64,000 nucleotides of DNA from Parabacteroides sp. PF5-6. GTDB lineage: Bacteria > Bacteroidota > Bacteroidia > Bacteroidales > Tannerellaceae. The DNA lies in the NCBI RefSeq assembly GCF_029504695.1, contig NZ_JAQFIN010000016.1, positions 18,394 through 82,393 of the forward strand, given 5' to 3'. Shown piece after piece: positions 50,152-59,690 of the stretch. The first letter of the stretch is position 1; every line of letters starts with the position of its first letter. The position numbers were made by a program, and so were the translations under genes. The notes under the pieces were generated by a model. The model saw only the letters and a program-made list of their open reading frames with translations. It made no database searches and was not told the DNA's origin.

Positions 50152-53100
50152 TTATAATGTGAAATTAATACCAAACATAAACTTACGAACGATCGGATAG
50201 TTTGATGCTCCGGTTACACCGGTTACTTTTCCTTCGTTAACAGGGATTTCAGGATCCGTACCGGAATAGCCTGTCAAGGTGAACAGGTTTTCAGCGGTGA
50301 ATGACAAGCGCAGAGTCGGGATCTTGAACTGCGGCAATTGCAGGTTATAACCGATAGACAAACTACGCAGTTTCAGGTAGTCGCCATCTTCCAGGAAACG
50401 GGAAGAAACGTTATTGGCTTGCGATTTATTTTCATAAACAGCTACCGGGTGCGTTGCGTTATCACCGGGTTTCTGCCAGCGGCTCCAGCTATCCAACAGT
50501 TTCATTTGGTTACGGTCGGTATAGGTACCATCCGAATCATATTCCGTACGAGAATAGTTGTAGATCTTACCGCCTACAGAGAAACCGAAGACAGCATTCA
50601 AATCGAATTGCTTCCATTGCAGGTTGGTTGAGAAACCACCATAGAAATCAGGCGTATATTCACCACAGATTACTTCGTCGGCTTCCGAATACTTTTCAGT
50701 CAGGACACGGTTTCCGTTCTCATCGGTCTTATACCATTGCGGTGCGCCGTTTTCCGGATTTACCCCTGCCCATTCGCGAGAGTAGTATGTATCACTGCTA
50801 TAACCCGGTTTCAACAGACGGCTGATCGAGCCGGCAGGACCACCGAAGTTCTGATTAACAATCTCGTCAACGCCTTCATAAAGTTTCTTCACCTCATTGG
50901 TGTTCTTACCCAGGTTCACGTCAATCGACCAGAACCAGTCTTTCGTTTGAACGATATCCGCTCCTAAGGTCAATTCAAAACCACGGTTTTCAATCTCACC
51001 GATATTCTGCCAGATAGAAGTTACCCCCGTCAAACCGGAGATAGGCACGTTGAACAATACATTGTCGGTAAACTTATTGTAATAGTCGGCTGTTACGCGG
51101 AAGCGTTCCATAAAGCTGAAGTCTACCCCCACACCAAAGGTGGCTGTTTCTTCCCACGTCAGGTCTTTATTACCAATCTGTGAGATCAGCGTACCTGCGT
51201 TTTCTTTGTAGCTGGCACTTACCGAGTAGAGGTCGTATTGCGGATACAAAGAGCTCGGGCGGTTACCGGTCGTACCATAATTGACACGCAGTTTCAACTG
51301 ATCGATCCAGGTAGCGTTCTGCAAGAACTCTTCCCGATGGATATTCCAACCGGCACTGACAGAGAAGAAATTACCATACTTGGCATTGTCTCCGAAGTTA
51401 GACGCTCCGTCGCGACGAATAGAGAATTGAGCCATATATTTATTATCATACACGTAGTTCGCATTCAGGAAGTAAGACTGTGTTGCATATTCGTTGATAT
51501 AACCGGCTGTCTTTTCCGGTACAGAAGTGACATCCAATACGGAGAAACCGGGAACAAAACCAGTACCGATTGTCTGCACTTTTTTGAATTTATAATCCGT
51601 AAACTCATAAGCCAGAATACCGTTCACGTTATGCTTACCAAAAGATTTATTGAAGCGCAATAACTGGTTGGTGTACCGACGAGTAGTCCATTCAGAAACT
51701 TCTTCCAAACGTCCGTTCACCCCACTACCCACATTGGAACGCGGGTCGGTCAGGTATTGGTAAGCATAGTTGCTCCAGTTGAAGTTGTTGACAGAAGAGA
51801 AAGTCAACCAATCGGTAATGCGAACATCAAAGTCCAGGTTTCCAAAGAAGGTATAGCGGTCGTATTCACCACCATTCCATTGCAGGTCGTACAGGAAGTT
51901 CGTTGAGTTACTGTTTACCCAGTTCGGATTATAATGCGAAGCAATGGTACCGTCTTCATTATAGGGGTTATCCCAAGGCAGGTTCACGTACATCGCAGTA
52001 GTCGAATATTCTTTACTTACCTGATGGCGTTTCGTTCCGGAGATAGTCGGCTTAATGGTCAACCATTCCAAGGGTTTGTATTCCGCACGGAAACGGGCAC
52101 TGAACTGATCAAAGTCCAATCCTTTCACTGTTCCCTGCTCATCCAGGTAACCCACAGAGAAATAAGATTTCACCTTATCGCTACCGCCTGAAATAGAAAC
52201 GTTATAATCTTGCACAAAACCACTGCGGGTAGCAAAATCCCACCAGTCGAAGTTTGAATTACGCAGGTTTTCGTTCCAACGCGGGAAAGTGATCGATTCC
52301 TGGTTATTGAATGATTTGAAATAGTCGTACAATTCCGCACCGTTCATCATTTCCAGGTTACCGTTATAGGCGTCGTTCACCCCTACCTTTGCACTAAAGT
52401 TTACCGCTACTTTATCTGTAGCTCTTTTGGTCGTAATGACCACTACGCCATTCGCTCCTTGCGAACCATAGATCGCTGTTGAAGCCGCGTCTTTAAGGAT
52501 GGTCATCGTTTCGATATCCGTCGGGTTCACCGCGTAACCGGAGTTGTTACCGACAATCACACCATCGACTACCCAAAGCGGGTCAGTATTCCCGTTGATA
52601 GACGCTTTACCACGGATCAGGATATTTCCTTTGGATCCCGGACGGCCATCACCCGGTGCAACGAATACACCCGGAGCCTTACCCGACAACAGTCCTTCCA
52701 CGTTGGCAGAGGTCTGGGTCAACAGCTTCTCATTCTTCAGTGTATTCAATGATCCCGTTAAACTTTCCCGGCGTTGCGTGCTATACCCTACCACCACTAC
52801 CTCTTCCAGCGCTTGCGTATCTTCGCGCAGGCGGATGGTCATGTTGGCCGTAGCCACGACTTCGAGGTTGACATAACCGATATAAGAGACCACCAAAGTG
52901 GCGCCTGCCGGCACTTCGAGCGAGAAGTTTCCGTCGTAATCGGTGCTCGTACCGGTAGTGGTGCCTTTCACCATTACGTTGGCACCGATAACCGCTTCAC
53001 CGGTGGTCTGGTCGACCACCACACCCGTGATGCGCTGTGTCTGCTGAGCGACCGGAGCGGTAGCTGCCTGACGCGGGCTATTGCTCTTGTAAACCACAAT

Positions 53101-53412
53101 ACGGCCGTCGCTTACGGTGAATGTTGCTTGTTGATTTTTTAAGGCGTAATTCAGAATTTCTTCCACCGAGCGATCGCTCATATCTATCGAGATACGTTCG
53201 TTCAGATCGATGTCGTTGTTCCGGATAAGGAAGGTGTAGTCGAACTTTTCTTCAATCAGATCAAAGAGTTCCTTGAGCGTTGTGCTTTCATTTTGCACAG
53301 TCATAATGTGTGTCTGTAGTTCAGATGCCGAGACTTTCGCTGTAGTCATCAGCATACCGCCAAACAGACATGCGGCAACAATCCATTTGCCGGCCTTCTT
53401 TAGGTAGTTCAT
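50152..53412 (-). CDS. SusC/RagA-family TonB-linked outer-membrane transporter with STN domain
   Basis: 1086 residues. Signal peptide, then an STN domain at about 40-108 (TTLKELFDLIEEKFDYTFLIR, MSDRSVEEILNYALKNQQATFTV), a carboxypeptidase-like domain (ITGVVVDQTTGEAVIGANV, SYIGYVNLEV), a TonB-box and plug (LEEVVVVGYSTQRRESLTGS, DPLWVVDGVIV, ILKDAASTAIYGSQGANGVV) and a 22-strand barrel ending FMFGINFTL. Imports a bound ligand with SusD and TonB energy. The STN domain should signal to the FecR protein encoded immediately upstream, giving a ligand-induced sigma circuit. Confidence 0.95.
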   Translation of the reverse strand: MNYLKKAGKWIVAACLFGGMLMTTAKVSASELQTHIMTVQNESTTLKELFDLIEEKFDYTFLIRNNDIDLNERISIDMSDRSVEEILNYALKNQQATFTVSDGRIVVYKSNSPRQAATAPVAQQTQRITGVVVDQTTGEAVIGANVMVKGTTTGTSTDYDGNFSLEVPAGATLVVSYIGYVNLEVVATANMTIRLREDTQALEEVVVVGYSTQRRESLTGSLNTLKNEKLLTQTSANVEGLLSGKAPGVFVAPGDGRPGSKGNILIRGKASINGNTDPLWVVDGVIVGNNSGYAVNPTDIETMTILKDAASTAIYGSQGANGVVVITTKRATDKVAVNFSAKVGVNDAYNGNLEMMNGAELYDYFKSFNNQESITFPRWNENLRNSNFDWWDFATRSGFVQDYNVSISGGSDKVKSYFSVGYLDEQGTVKGLDFDQFSARFRAEYKPLEWLTIKPTISGTKRHQVSKEYSTTAMYVNLPWDNPYNEDGTIASHYNPNWVNSNSTNFLYDLQWNGGEYDRYTFFGNLDFDVRITDWLTFSSVNNFNWSNYAYQYLTDPRSNVGSGVNGRLEEVSEWTTRRYTNQLLRFNKSFGKHNVNGILAYEFTDYKFKKVQTIGTGFVPGFSVLDVTSVPEKTAGYINEYATQSYFLNANYVYDNKYMAQFSIRRDGASNFGDNAKYGNFFSVSAGWNIHREEFLQNATWIDQLKLRVNYGTTGNRPSSLYPQYDLYSVSASYKENAGTLISQIGNKDLTWEETATFGVGVDFSFMERFRVTADYYNKFTDNVLFNVPISGLTGVTSIWQNIGEIENRGFELTLGADIVQTKDWFWSIDVNLGKNTNEVKKLYEGVDEIVNQNFGGPAGSISRLLKPGYSSDTYYSREWAGVNPENGAPQWYKTDENGNRVLTEKYSEADEVICGEYTPDFYGGFSTNLQWKQFDLNAVFGFSVGGKIYNYSRTEYDSDGTYTDRNQMKLLDSWSRWQKPGDNATHPVAVYENKSQANNVSSRFLEDGDYLKLRSLSIGYNLQLPQFKIPTLRLSFTAENLFTLTGYSGTDPEIPVNEGKVTGVTGASNYPIVRKFMFGINFTL

Positions 53413-53550
53413 TTCTTTGAATTTTAGATTTAACGAATAATAATTTGATAACTGTTTAAATAATGTTTATCCCCGGTCGGGGACGTTTGGCATTTGTTTA
53501 GTTTTTCGTCATAGTGTCACTCTTTTAATTAGTATTTAAATGTTACTGTT

Positions 53551-54591
53551 TTATTTGTCCCGAATAATCACTTCATCTTTGCGCGTGGTCCAGGTGTAGC
53601 GTCGTTCCACATCGACTTCGCGCAGGATCTGATCCAGAGAATAGTTGGAGGAGAAACTCCCCGAGAAAATATCATCCCGTAAACGCTCGCTTTCGATACG
53701 GATCTGCACGTTGAACTTCCGTTCCAGGTCTTTGGCGATTTGGGTAAACGGCTGATTGTCGAATGTCAGCTCTCCGATGGTCCAGGCCACCACATCGCGC
53801 TTGCGAAAAGCACCGATCTCGACACTGTTCGACTCTTTATCGAACGTAAGCATCCGGTCGGGCGTCAGCATAAAGTCCATCGCTTCTTTTTCCTGCTGAT
53901 TCACCTTCACATTGACCGATCCGGAGACCAGGGCGATTTTCACCTGTTCGTCGTTGGCATAAGATTTCACATTGAAGCGGGTACCCAATACTTTAATATC
54001 CAGGTTGTTCGACTTGACCACAAAAGGGTGTTCCTTATCCGGTGCCACATCGAAATAGGCTTCGCCTTCGAGCTGTACTTCGCGTATGCCGCGGGCATAG
54101 TTGTAGGTATAGGTCAGGCAGGATCCGGCATTCAGCCAGGCACGCGAGCCGTCGGGCAACTGCACTTTGGAGGTTGCTCCCAGGGGCGTAGCCACTTCCG
54201 AACAGACCTGCTGCGCAGCCATAAACGCCGTGAGTTCTCCCCGGCTCTCGCCTTTGCCCAAGGCATAGGCGAATGCGCCTACCATCACCAGCGCTACGAA
54301 CACCGCCGCCACGTTGCGAAAGAACGTAAAGTTGAACATCCGTGATTTACTTCCCGGATGATCCACCTGGTCTTGCTGACCAAAAAAACCATCGAGAGCC
54401 GCTCGTCTGTTCGCCATAAAGAGAGGGACATGGGCCGTCGCCCAGCCGTCGGACATCCTTGAAAAGATTGCCCGGTGAGCCGGATCAGCCTGAAGCCAAC
54501 GGAGCAATTCCTCTTCCTGACTTGCCGTCAGCTCCTGCGCGAAATAACCCAGGATAAGGTCTTCTATGTATTTTTCATCGTATTTTTCCAT
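53551..54591 (-). CDS. FecR-family anti-sigma factor
   Basis: 346 residues from the ATG at 54591 (MEKYDEKYIEDLILGYFAQ). N-terminal cytoplasmic sigma-binding region (SQEEELLRWLQADPAHRAIF), one membrane helix (VAAVFVALVMVGAFAYAL), a FecR domain (GATSKVQLPDGSRAWLNAGS, VQLEGEAYFDVAPDKEHPF, VLGTRFNVKSY) and a C-terminal domain (ELTFDNQPFTQIAKDLERKF). Holds the sigma factor encoded just upstream; released on contact with the STN domain of the SusC protein downstream. A 21-bp array separates it from the sigma gene. Confidence 0.94.
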   Translation of the reverse strand: MEKYDEKYIEDLILGYFAQELTASQEEELLRWLQADPAHRAIFSRMSDGWATAHVPLFMANRRAALDGFFGQQDQVDHPGSKSRMFNFTFFRNVAAVFVALVMVGAFAYALGKGESRGELTAFMAAQQVCSEVATPLGATSKVQLPDGSRAWLNAGSCLTYTYNYARGIREVQLEGEAYFDVAPDKEHPFVVKSNNLDIKVLGTRFNVKSYANDEQVKIALVSGSVNVKVNQQEKEAMDFMLTPDRMLTFDKESNSVEIGAFRKRDVVAWTIGELTFDNQPFTQIAKDLERKFNVQIRIESERLRDDIFSGSFSSNYSLDQILREVDVERRYTWTTRKDEVIIRDK

Positions 54592-54699
54592 ATACAAATG
54601 TCATCGTCTTTATAATAAATACACCGAATGGGGCGGTAGTGTTTATAAAGAATTAAACTAATTTTCGTTTTTTATGCAAAAAAAGCAAGGAAGACTGTC

Positions 54700-54804
54700 G
54701 AAAAGGCCGGCAGCCTTTTGGAAAAGGCCGGCAGGGTTTTGAAAAAGGCCGGCAGGGTTTTAGAAAAGGCCGGCAGGGTTTTGGAAAAGGCCGGCAGCCT
54801 TTTG
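54700..54804. repeat. 21-bp tandem array between sigma and FecR genes
   Basis: Five units with exact 21-bp spacing start at 54700, 54721, 54742, 54763 and 54784. The three inner ones have the core AAAAGGCCGGCAGGGTTTT; the first and last read AAAAGGCCGGCAGCCTTTT, which folds as a 7-bp hairpin. Starts 108 bp before the FecR ATG and ends 12 bp past the sigma stop. Confidence 0.95.
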
Positions 54805-54816
54805 GATCGATCAGCG

Positions 54817-55413
54817 CTAATGGATCGGATCGTAAAAAAAGAGCAAAAGAAATAACGGATAGTAATCGCCCATCGTTTCTTTGATGCGGGCCAGGCCGAG
54901 TTTGACCTGCACGCGCACGGTACTGGTGGCGATCTGGTTTTCGCGGGCTATTTCTTCGTACGACATATTCTGGTAGAGATACTGCTCGAAGACCAATCGG
55001 CAGCGGGGCGGCAAGGTTTTGACGGCTTCATAGATCAAGGCTTCGAACTCTTTATTCTCCAAATAAGCCAACGGATGTTCATCGCGCCCGACTTCTTCTT
55101 CGCGAATGGCCAGGAGCTGCTCCTGCACGTCGGTGAGCGAGACTTCGGTGGTTTTCTGGCGGGTGAGGTGATTGATACACCGGTTTTTCACCGCACGGAT
55201 CAGGTAAGGACCGACCGTAGCGGTTAGTTCCACCCGGTTTTTCCAGATATTAAGAAACACATCGTTGACAATCTCTTCGGCGGCATCCGGGCGGTAAACG
55301 TATTTGGTCGCTATGGCACAGAGGTAGACATAATACGCCGAGTAAAACTCGCCGAAAGCTTTCGCGTCTCCCTGGTTGATTTTGTTGATTATGTCCTCTT
55401 TGAGTATAATCAT
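54817..55413 (-). CDS. ECF RNA polymerase sigma factor
   Basis: 198 residues from the ATG at 55413 (MIILKEDIINKINQGDAKAF); the frame continues upstream to a TTG but not convincingly. Region 2: FGEFYSAYYVYLCAIATKYV and DAAEEIVNDVFLNIWKNR. Region 4: LPPRCRLVFEQYLYQNMSYEEIARENQIATSTVRVQV. Governs the FecR-SusC-SusD genes that follow. The stop is 12 bp from the 21-bp array; the message would therefore carry the array between sigma and anti-sigma. Confidence 0.93.
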   Translation of the reverse strand: MIILKEDIINKINQGDAKAFGEFYSAYYVYLCAIATKYVYRPDAAEEIVNDVFLNIWKNRVELTATVGPYLIRAVKNRCINHLTRQKTTEVSLTDVQEQLLAIREEEVGRDEHPLAYLENKEFEALIYEAVKTLPPRCRLVFEQYLYQNMSYEEIARENQIATSTVRVQVKLGLARIKETMGDYYPLFLLLFFYDPIH

Positions 55414-55464
55414 ATTCCTATTACCCGTATATCCGTTTTGCAAACATACGCACTTTTTTTTATA

Positions 55465-55500
55465 AAACGAGAAAAGGCGGGCCTGAAACAGACCCGCCTT
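55465..55500 (-). terminator. Rho-independent terminator after the TonB-receptor/lipoprotein pair
   Basis: AAGGCGGGCCTG (55474-55485) and CAGACCCGCCTT (55489-55500) pair over 12 bp (one G-U on the transcribed strand) with a three-base loop, followed on the minus strand by TTCTCGTTTTATAAAAAAAAG. Confidence 0.85.
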
Positions 55501-55525
55501 CTATCTGGATTGAAAAACAATTCGT

Positions 55526-56839
55526 TTATTGCTTCACCGGCACAGAGCTTACGACTTCGAATGCGCTCTTCTCTTCGTTGTACATAAAGGCTTGCATATA
55601 ATTGCCGGTGCCCCGTCCGTTGTACACATAATAGACAATCTGATAGCTCAAGCCCGGATCCGGCGTAGAAACGATCTCCGGCAAGATCACCTTGATGATA
55701 CCTTCAGCCATACGTTCGTCCATAATCTCCTGGATCTGGTCGTTAGACAAACCGTCGTACTGCCCGTTCACATTATAATAGTTCTTCCAGGTGTTGTACG
55801 CGTTATTGATATTGAAATACTTGCCGGAAGAACCGAAGTAGAACTCCTCGACATCGCTCTGGGTGCTCATATAAGCCGGTTTGTTCACCTTTACCCAGTC
55901 GACCAACTTGCCGTAATCGGCTTCGGCCAGCGTATATTTCATCGCACCACCCAACAGGCGGTTCAATGTCCAGTCCGTACCGTTGAATACCATCTCGGCG
56001 ATCTTCGTGGTCACCTCAACGGTTGCCGCATACGGATCGTAAGCACTCCAACGGATGCCGTCGAATTGATAGAAACGGGAAGGAGAGGTAGTCGCGCTGT
56101 TCGCATAATACTTATAAGTCACCTGTGCTGTTGTATTCGCGGCGGCGTACACATATTTCTGACCGAGCATCACTGAGATATAATGATCGATATCCATATT
56201 GGCATCGAAATTATCGTAACGTCCCGGCTTACCTGATTCGGTTCCCATCGCGTCGTAATCTTCCGTCACCATCTCATACGTGAGATCGGCGGCGAAAGCA
56301 TTCAGTTCGATCTTGTGCCAGCCGTTCGCTTGCAACTGATAGCTGTCGACTTTCGTACCTTCTTTATAAAACTCATACGAGATGCTCACGATCTTGCCTT
56401 GTGCAAGCGAAGCGTACTTCTTTCCGATGAAATCGATCAGGTAACCGTCGACATCCATCTTCGAATCGAAGTTATTGTACTTACCCGGTTGTCCACTCTC
56501 TTCTCCCATGGAGTCATAATCGTCGGTTGTCAGCGTATATGCCACATCGGCGGCAGAGAATCCCGGCGTGATATCACCGAACAATACGGAGATCTTCGCT
56601 TCCGAATTCTTATCGATATACTTGAACGTATCTTTCAGCATCTTATCGATCGCCGTGGTCATAGCCGCCCGATCGGTGAAGTAACCGTCGTCCGGATAGC
56701 TTCCGGCAAAAACACCTTCGTACTGTACGAGGTCAGTAATCTTAGCACTGTCGTAGCCGGGGAAATTATCTTCGTTATAATCACATCCGGCAAACACCAA
56801 CAGCGCCAGAAGAAGCGTGAATATATTTATCTTTTTCAT
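55526..56839 (-). CDS. Lipoprotein with three internal repeats, partner of a TonB receptor
   Basis: 437 residues. Lipobox FAGC (16-19). Two clear internal repeats, residues about 101-176 and 187-264, each with a DYDxMGxESGxPGxYxNFD signature followed by MDxDxYI/L and an aromatic strand; a third, weaker repeat begins near 301 (KYTLAEADYGKLVDWV). I do not recognise a named family. The gene follows the TonB receptor by 21 bp and ends at a terminator, so it is probably the surface-exposed partner (in the role of SusD) of that receptor. Its ligand is unknown. Confidence 0.75.
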   Translation of the reverse strand: MKKINIFTLLLALLVFAGCDYNEDNFPGYDSAKITDLVQYEGVFAGSYPDDGYFTDRAAMTTAIDKMLKDTFKYIDKNSEAKISVLFGDITPGFSAADVAYTLTTDDYDSMGEESGQPGKYNNFDSKMDVDGYLIDFIGKKYASLAQGKIVSISYEFYKEGTKVDSYQLQANGWHKIELNAFAADLTYEMVTEDYDAMGTESGKPGRYDNFDANMDIDHYISVMLGQKYVYAAANTTAQVTYKYYANSATTSPSRFYQFDGIRWSAYDPYAATVEVTTKIAEMVFNGTDWTLNRLLGGAMKYTLAEADYGKLVDWVKVNKPAYMSTQSDVEEFYFGSSGKYFNINNAYNTWKNYYNVNGQYDGLSNDQIQEIMDERMAEGIIKVILPEIVSTPDPGLSYQIVYYVYNGRGTGNYMQAFMYNEEKSAFEVVSSVPVKQ

Positions 56840-56860
56840 AATGTTACGTCTTTTGAGGGA

Positions 56861-59566
56861 TTAAAAATTAATACGAATTCGCGCAGACATCTCACGTCCC
56901 AGAGCATAGAACACACGGTAAGCCGTCTGCCAGTCGTTGTCCGCCCCATTATAGGCACTCTCAATGTAGGTTTGATTGAATACATTGCTCATATTGAGAT
57001 AGAACGTAGAAGGCAGTGTGCCGATCTTGAAGGAATAGCTGGCGAAAGCGTCAAAGCTGTTTCCTTTCGGGATACGCCAGGGCGAAGCAAATTCTTTCAC
57101 GCCACCGGGCGAGAGGTCGTTCGTACTAAAGGTCCAGTCCGCGTAGTTGCGGGCAGACATATTCCAATCCATACCGAAGCGCAGGTCTTTCGTCGGTTTG
57201 AAGGTGGCCGAGATATTCAGCGTCGTCTGAGCCGATCCCCCTACTTTGATACCGTCGAGTTTGAAGTCTGTCTTCGCATGATCCGAAGCGCCTACGCCGG
57301 AAGCCACACCCCAGCTCTCAGTCAACGGCTGACCGCTTGAGTTATAGAAATAACCCGTCGGGTCGTTCGCCCATTGGTAATCACCAATGGTCAAGGCTGC
57401 CTGCATATCCAACCAATGGAACGGATGAGCCGTTACATCGAGCTCGATCCCCTGGTGAACAGCGTTCACACCGGTCATATTTACGGAATAACGGTCGGTC
57501 ACGCCATCCAACGTGTAGTCGCCCGAACGCGCCATCGTCTTATCGTTCCAATGCGTACGGTACACATTCAGGTTGGCCGAAAGGAAAGAAGAACGGAAGC
57601 CATAACCCAACTCAAAGCTGAGGATCTTTTCGTTCACCGCGTCACTATTCTTTTCATGACTGGTAGTCGATTGCAGGAAAGCGCCTCCCGAGAAGTGCGG
57701 ACGACGGCTGATATAACCAACATTAGCAAATACATTATGGTAGTCGTTCAAGTTGTAGTTGGCACCACCCTTGACTGAGAAACCAAACTTATTCACAGCA
57801 TCCGATTTACGGTTGTCACCGCTATAGTAGAAACGGTCGTAACGCCATTGGCTGGTATAGTTACCGGTGGCCGAAACAAACGCGGTCAACTGTTCCGTGC
57901 TGTATTCCGCCTGTCCGAAAAGACCACCTTCGAGGACGTGGCCGTCGTAGTCGCGATACACCACATCACCCACAGAAAGTTTCTTGTTCTTGAAAGCATC
58001 GGTGCCCGCGCCGGAATAGTTTGCCGATTTCACGTTGGCCCGGTTACGGTCGATATAATATTCCCCGTTATACAGGTCGATGATCTCGTTTGTATGCGTA
58101 CCGATGTAGTAACGTCCGTCGAAACCGCCGGTGATATCGATATTCTCGGTCAATTTACGGGTATAGGTTGAAAGCAAACCGTACCACATGTGCTGGTTTT
58201 TAGAAACCGACATCACCATCTGTGATCCGTTCTTGCTGTTTTCGTTCAGGTCCTGGATCTGGTCGTAAGCAAACGTACCGTCCGGGTTACGGAAGTCCAT
58301 ATTCAACACACCATTGGTCGAGCCATACCATTTGCTGGAATAGGCAGAGGTACCCTGGCCGCTATAACCCCAACCGTCGCCGATCGACACATAGGCAGCC
58401 GTACTTAAAGAGGAGATATCGTCGATCTGCCACATATGGTTCAACGAGATCTGCGGTTTGTGGTATTTGTTCTTCGCTGAAGTCTTGCGTTCGCCGTTCT
58501 TGCCGAAGCCGTACGTAGCGTTGTATTTGTATTCGTCACCCGGCTCCATGTACTTTTTCACATCCTGCCAGCCTTCGATAGTCAAACCGTCGTAGCTACC
58601 GCGTTGGTTGTGCACCTGAGGTGCTCCGAAAGCGGTCAACGAAAGGTGATGCTTATCGTTGAAGCGTTTAGAGATATTCAGGAAGTAATTGTAGGCTTCG
58701 AACTCTGTTCCCTGAACATATCCGTTACCCCAGTCTTTACCTCCCATAAGGGTGAAAGCCCAACCTGTCGGGCTAAGACCGGTAGATACTTTGAAAAGCA
58801 GCTTATTACGCCCGTTGCTACCGATCAGGTAACTGGCAAAACCACCTTTCTTCACGTCGATCGTATTGGTTACAATATTAATAGATCCCCCGACCGAAGG
58901 CGAAGAGACCTTAGAAGCACCCAAACCGCGTTGTACCTGCATCGAGCGGGTCACATCCGACAGCCCGGCCCAGTTACTCCAGTAAAGACCACCCCATTCC
59001 ATATCGTTCATCGGTACCCCGTTGACCATAACGGCCACGTTCTCCGACTTAAATCCGCGCAGATTCAGGTTCGAGTCGCCAAAACCTCCCCCTTGACGGA
59101 TGACGTGCACCCCGGGAGTGACTTTCAATATCTCGGGGAACTCCTTCACACCCAGACGGGCATCAATAATTTCCGGACTTACCGTAGCCAATGCTACCGG
59201 TGTCTTCCGGTCGATCGCAATAGACGAGGTGATCGTCACGTCGGCCAACCCGATCGCATCGATCGCCAAGCCAATAGTGCCTAAATCGACTTGGGCCGAT
59301 CCCGAAACCGCACGGGTTGCTTCTTTGTATCCCAAAGAGCGAAAAACCAATGTCGAACCCGGAGATACCTTGATTTCAAAGTTTCCGTCGATATCGGTCA
59401 CAACACCTTGTGTTGTCCCACGCTGCATGACCGCTGCTCCAATCAACGGCTCATCGTTTTCAGCATCAACCACCTTTCCTTTCACAGTTGTTTGCGCACT
59501 GAGGGTGCCTGCACAACAGATTGTCATAAAAACCACTAAAAAGAAATGGATTACATGTTCCTTCAT
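56861..59566 (-). CDS. TonB-dependent outer-membrane receptor
   Basis: 901 residues. Signal peptide (FFLVVFMTICCAGTLSAQ), carboxypeptidase-like domain at about 27-105 (TVKGKVVDAENDEPLIGAAV, GVVTDIDGNFEIKVSPG), plug (EFPEILKVTPGVHVIRQGGG, NLNLRGFKSENVAVMVNGVPM, LGASKVSSPSVGGSINIV) and a 22-strand barrel ending in FYLNMSNVFNQTYIESAYNG and ARIRINF. No STN domain, so no direct FecR signalling. It takes up a ligand together with the lipoprotein downstream. Not a SusC of the long type (about 1000 residues). Promoter box at 59634-59641. Confidence 0.93.
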   Translation of the reverse strand: MKEHVIHFFLVVFMTICCAGTLSAQTTVKGKVVDAENDEPLIGAAVMQRGTTQGVVTDIDGNFEIKVSPGSTLVFRSLGYKEATRAVSGSAQVDLGTIGLAIDAIGLADVTITSSIAIDRKTPVALATVSPEIIDARLGVKEFPEILKVTPGVHVIRQGGGFGDSNLNLRGFKSENVAVMVNGVPMNDMEWGGLYWSNWAGLSDVTRSMQVQRGLGASKVSSPSVGGSINIVTNTIDVKKGGFASYLIGSNGRNKLLFKVSTGLSPTGWAFTLMGGKDWGNGYVQGTEFEAYNYFLNISKRFNDKHHLSLTAFGAPQVHNQRGSYDGLTIEGWQDVKKYMEPGDEYKYNATYGFGKNGERKTSAKNKYHKPQISLNHMWQIDDISSLSTAAYVSIGDGWGYSGQGTSAYSSKWYGSTNGVLNMDFRNPDGTFAYDQIQDLNENSKNGSQMVMSVSKNQHMWYGLLSTYTRKLTENIDITGGFDGRYYIGTHTNEIIDLYNGEYYIDRNRANVKSANYSGAGTDAFKNKKLSVGDVVYRDYDGHVLEGGLFGQAEYSTEQLTAFVSATGNYTSQWRYDRFYYSGDNRKSDAVNKFGFSVKGGANYNLNDYHNVFANVGYISRRPHFSGGAFLQSTTSHEKNSDAVNEKILSFELGYGFRSSFLSANLNVYRTHWNDKTMARSGDYTLDGVTDRYSVNMTGVNAVHQGIELDVTAHPFHWLDMQAALTIGDYQWANDPTGYFYNSSGQPLTESWGVASGVGASDHAKTDFKLDGIKVGGSAQTTLNISATFKPTKDLRFGMDWNMSARNYADWTFSTNDLSPGGVKEFASPWRIPKGNSFDAFASYSFKIGTLPSTFYLNMSNVFNQTYIESAYNGADNDWQTAYRVFYALGREMSARIRINF

Positions 59567-59633
59567 AACTGTGTGTACTTATCTTGTTAATATTTACGAA
59601 ATTCCCTATGTTTTATTTTTGTTTAACAAATGA

Positions 59634-59641
59634 CAAAGATA
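59634..59641 (-). promoter_or_regulatory. -7 element for the TonB receptor operon
   Basis: CAAAGATA, exact reverse TAnnTTTG, 67 bp before the ATG at 59566. Confidence 0.5.
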
Positions 59642-59690
59642 ATACTCTATTTTAATTCACACATAAGGGTTGGTGTTAATTTGTAAATAT

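Noticed and set aside
53471..53482. Short palindrome CCCCGGTCGGGG as a terminator between FecR and susC
   Set aside because: No usable loop (the arms almost touch) and no T run on either strand; these genes are expected to be expressed together or from nearby promoters.
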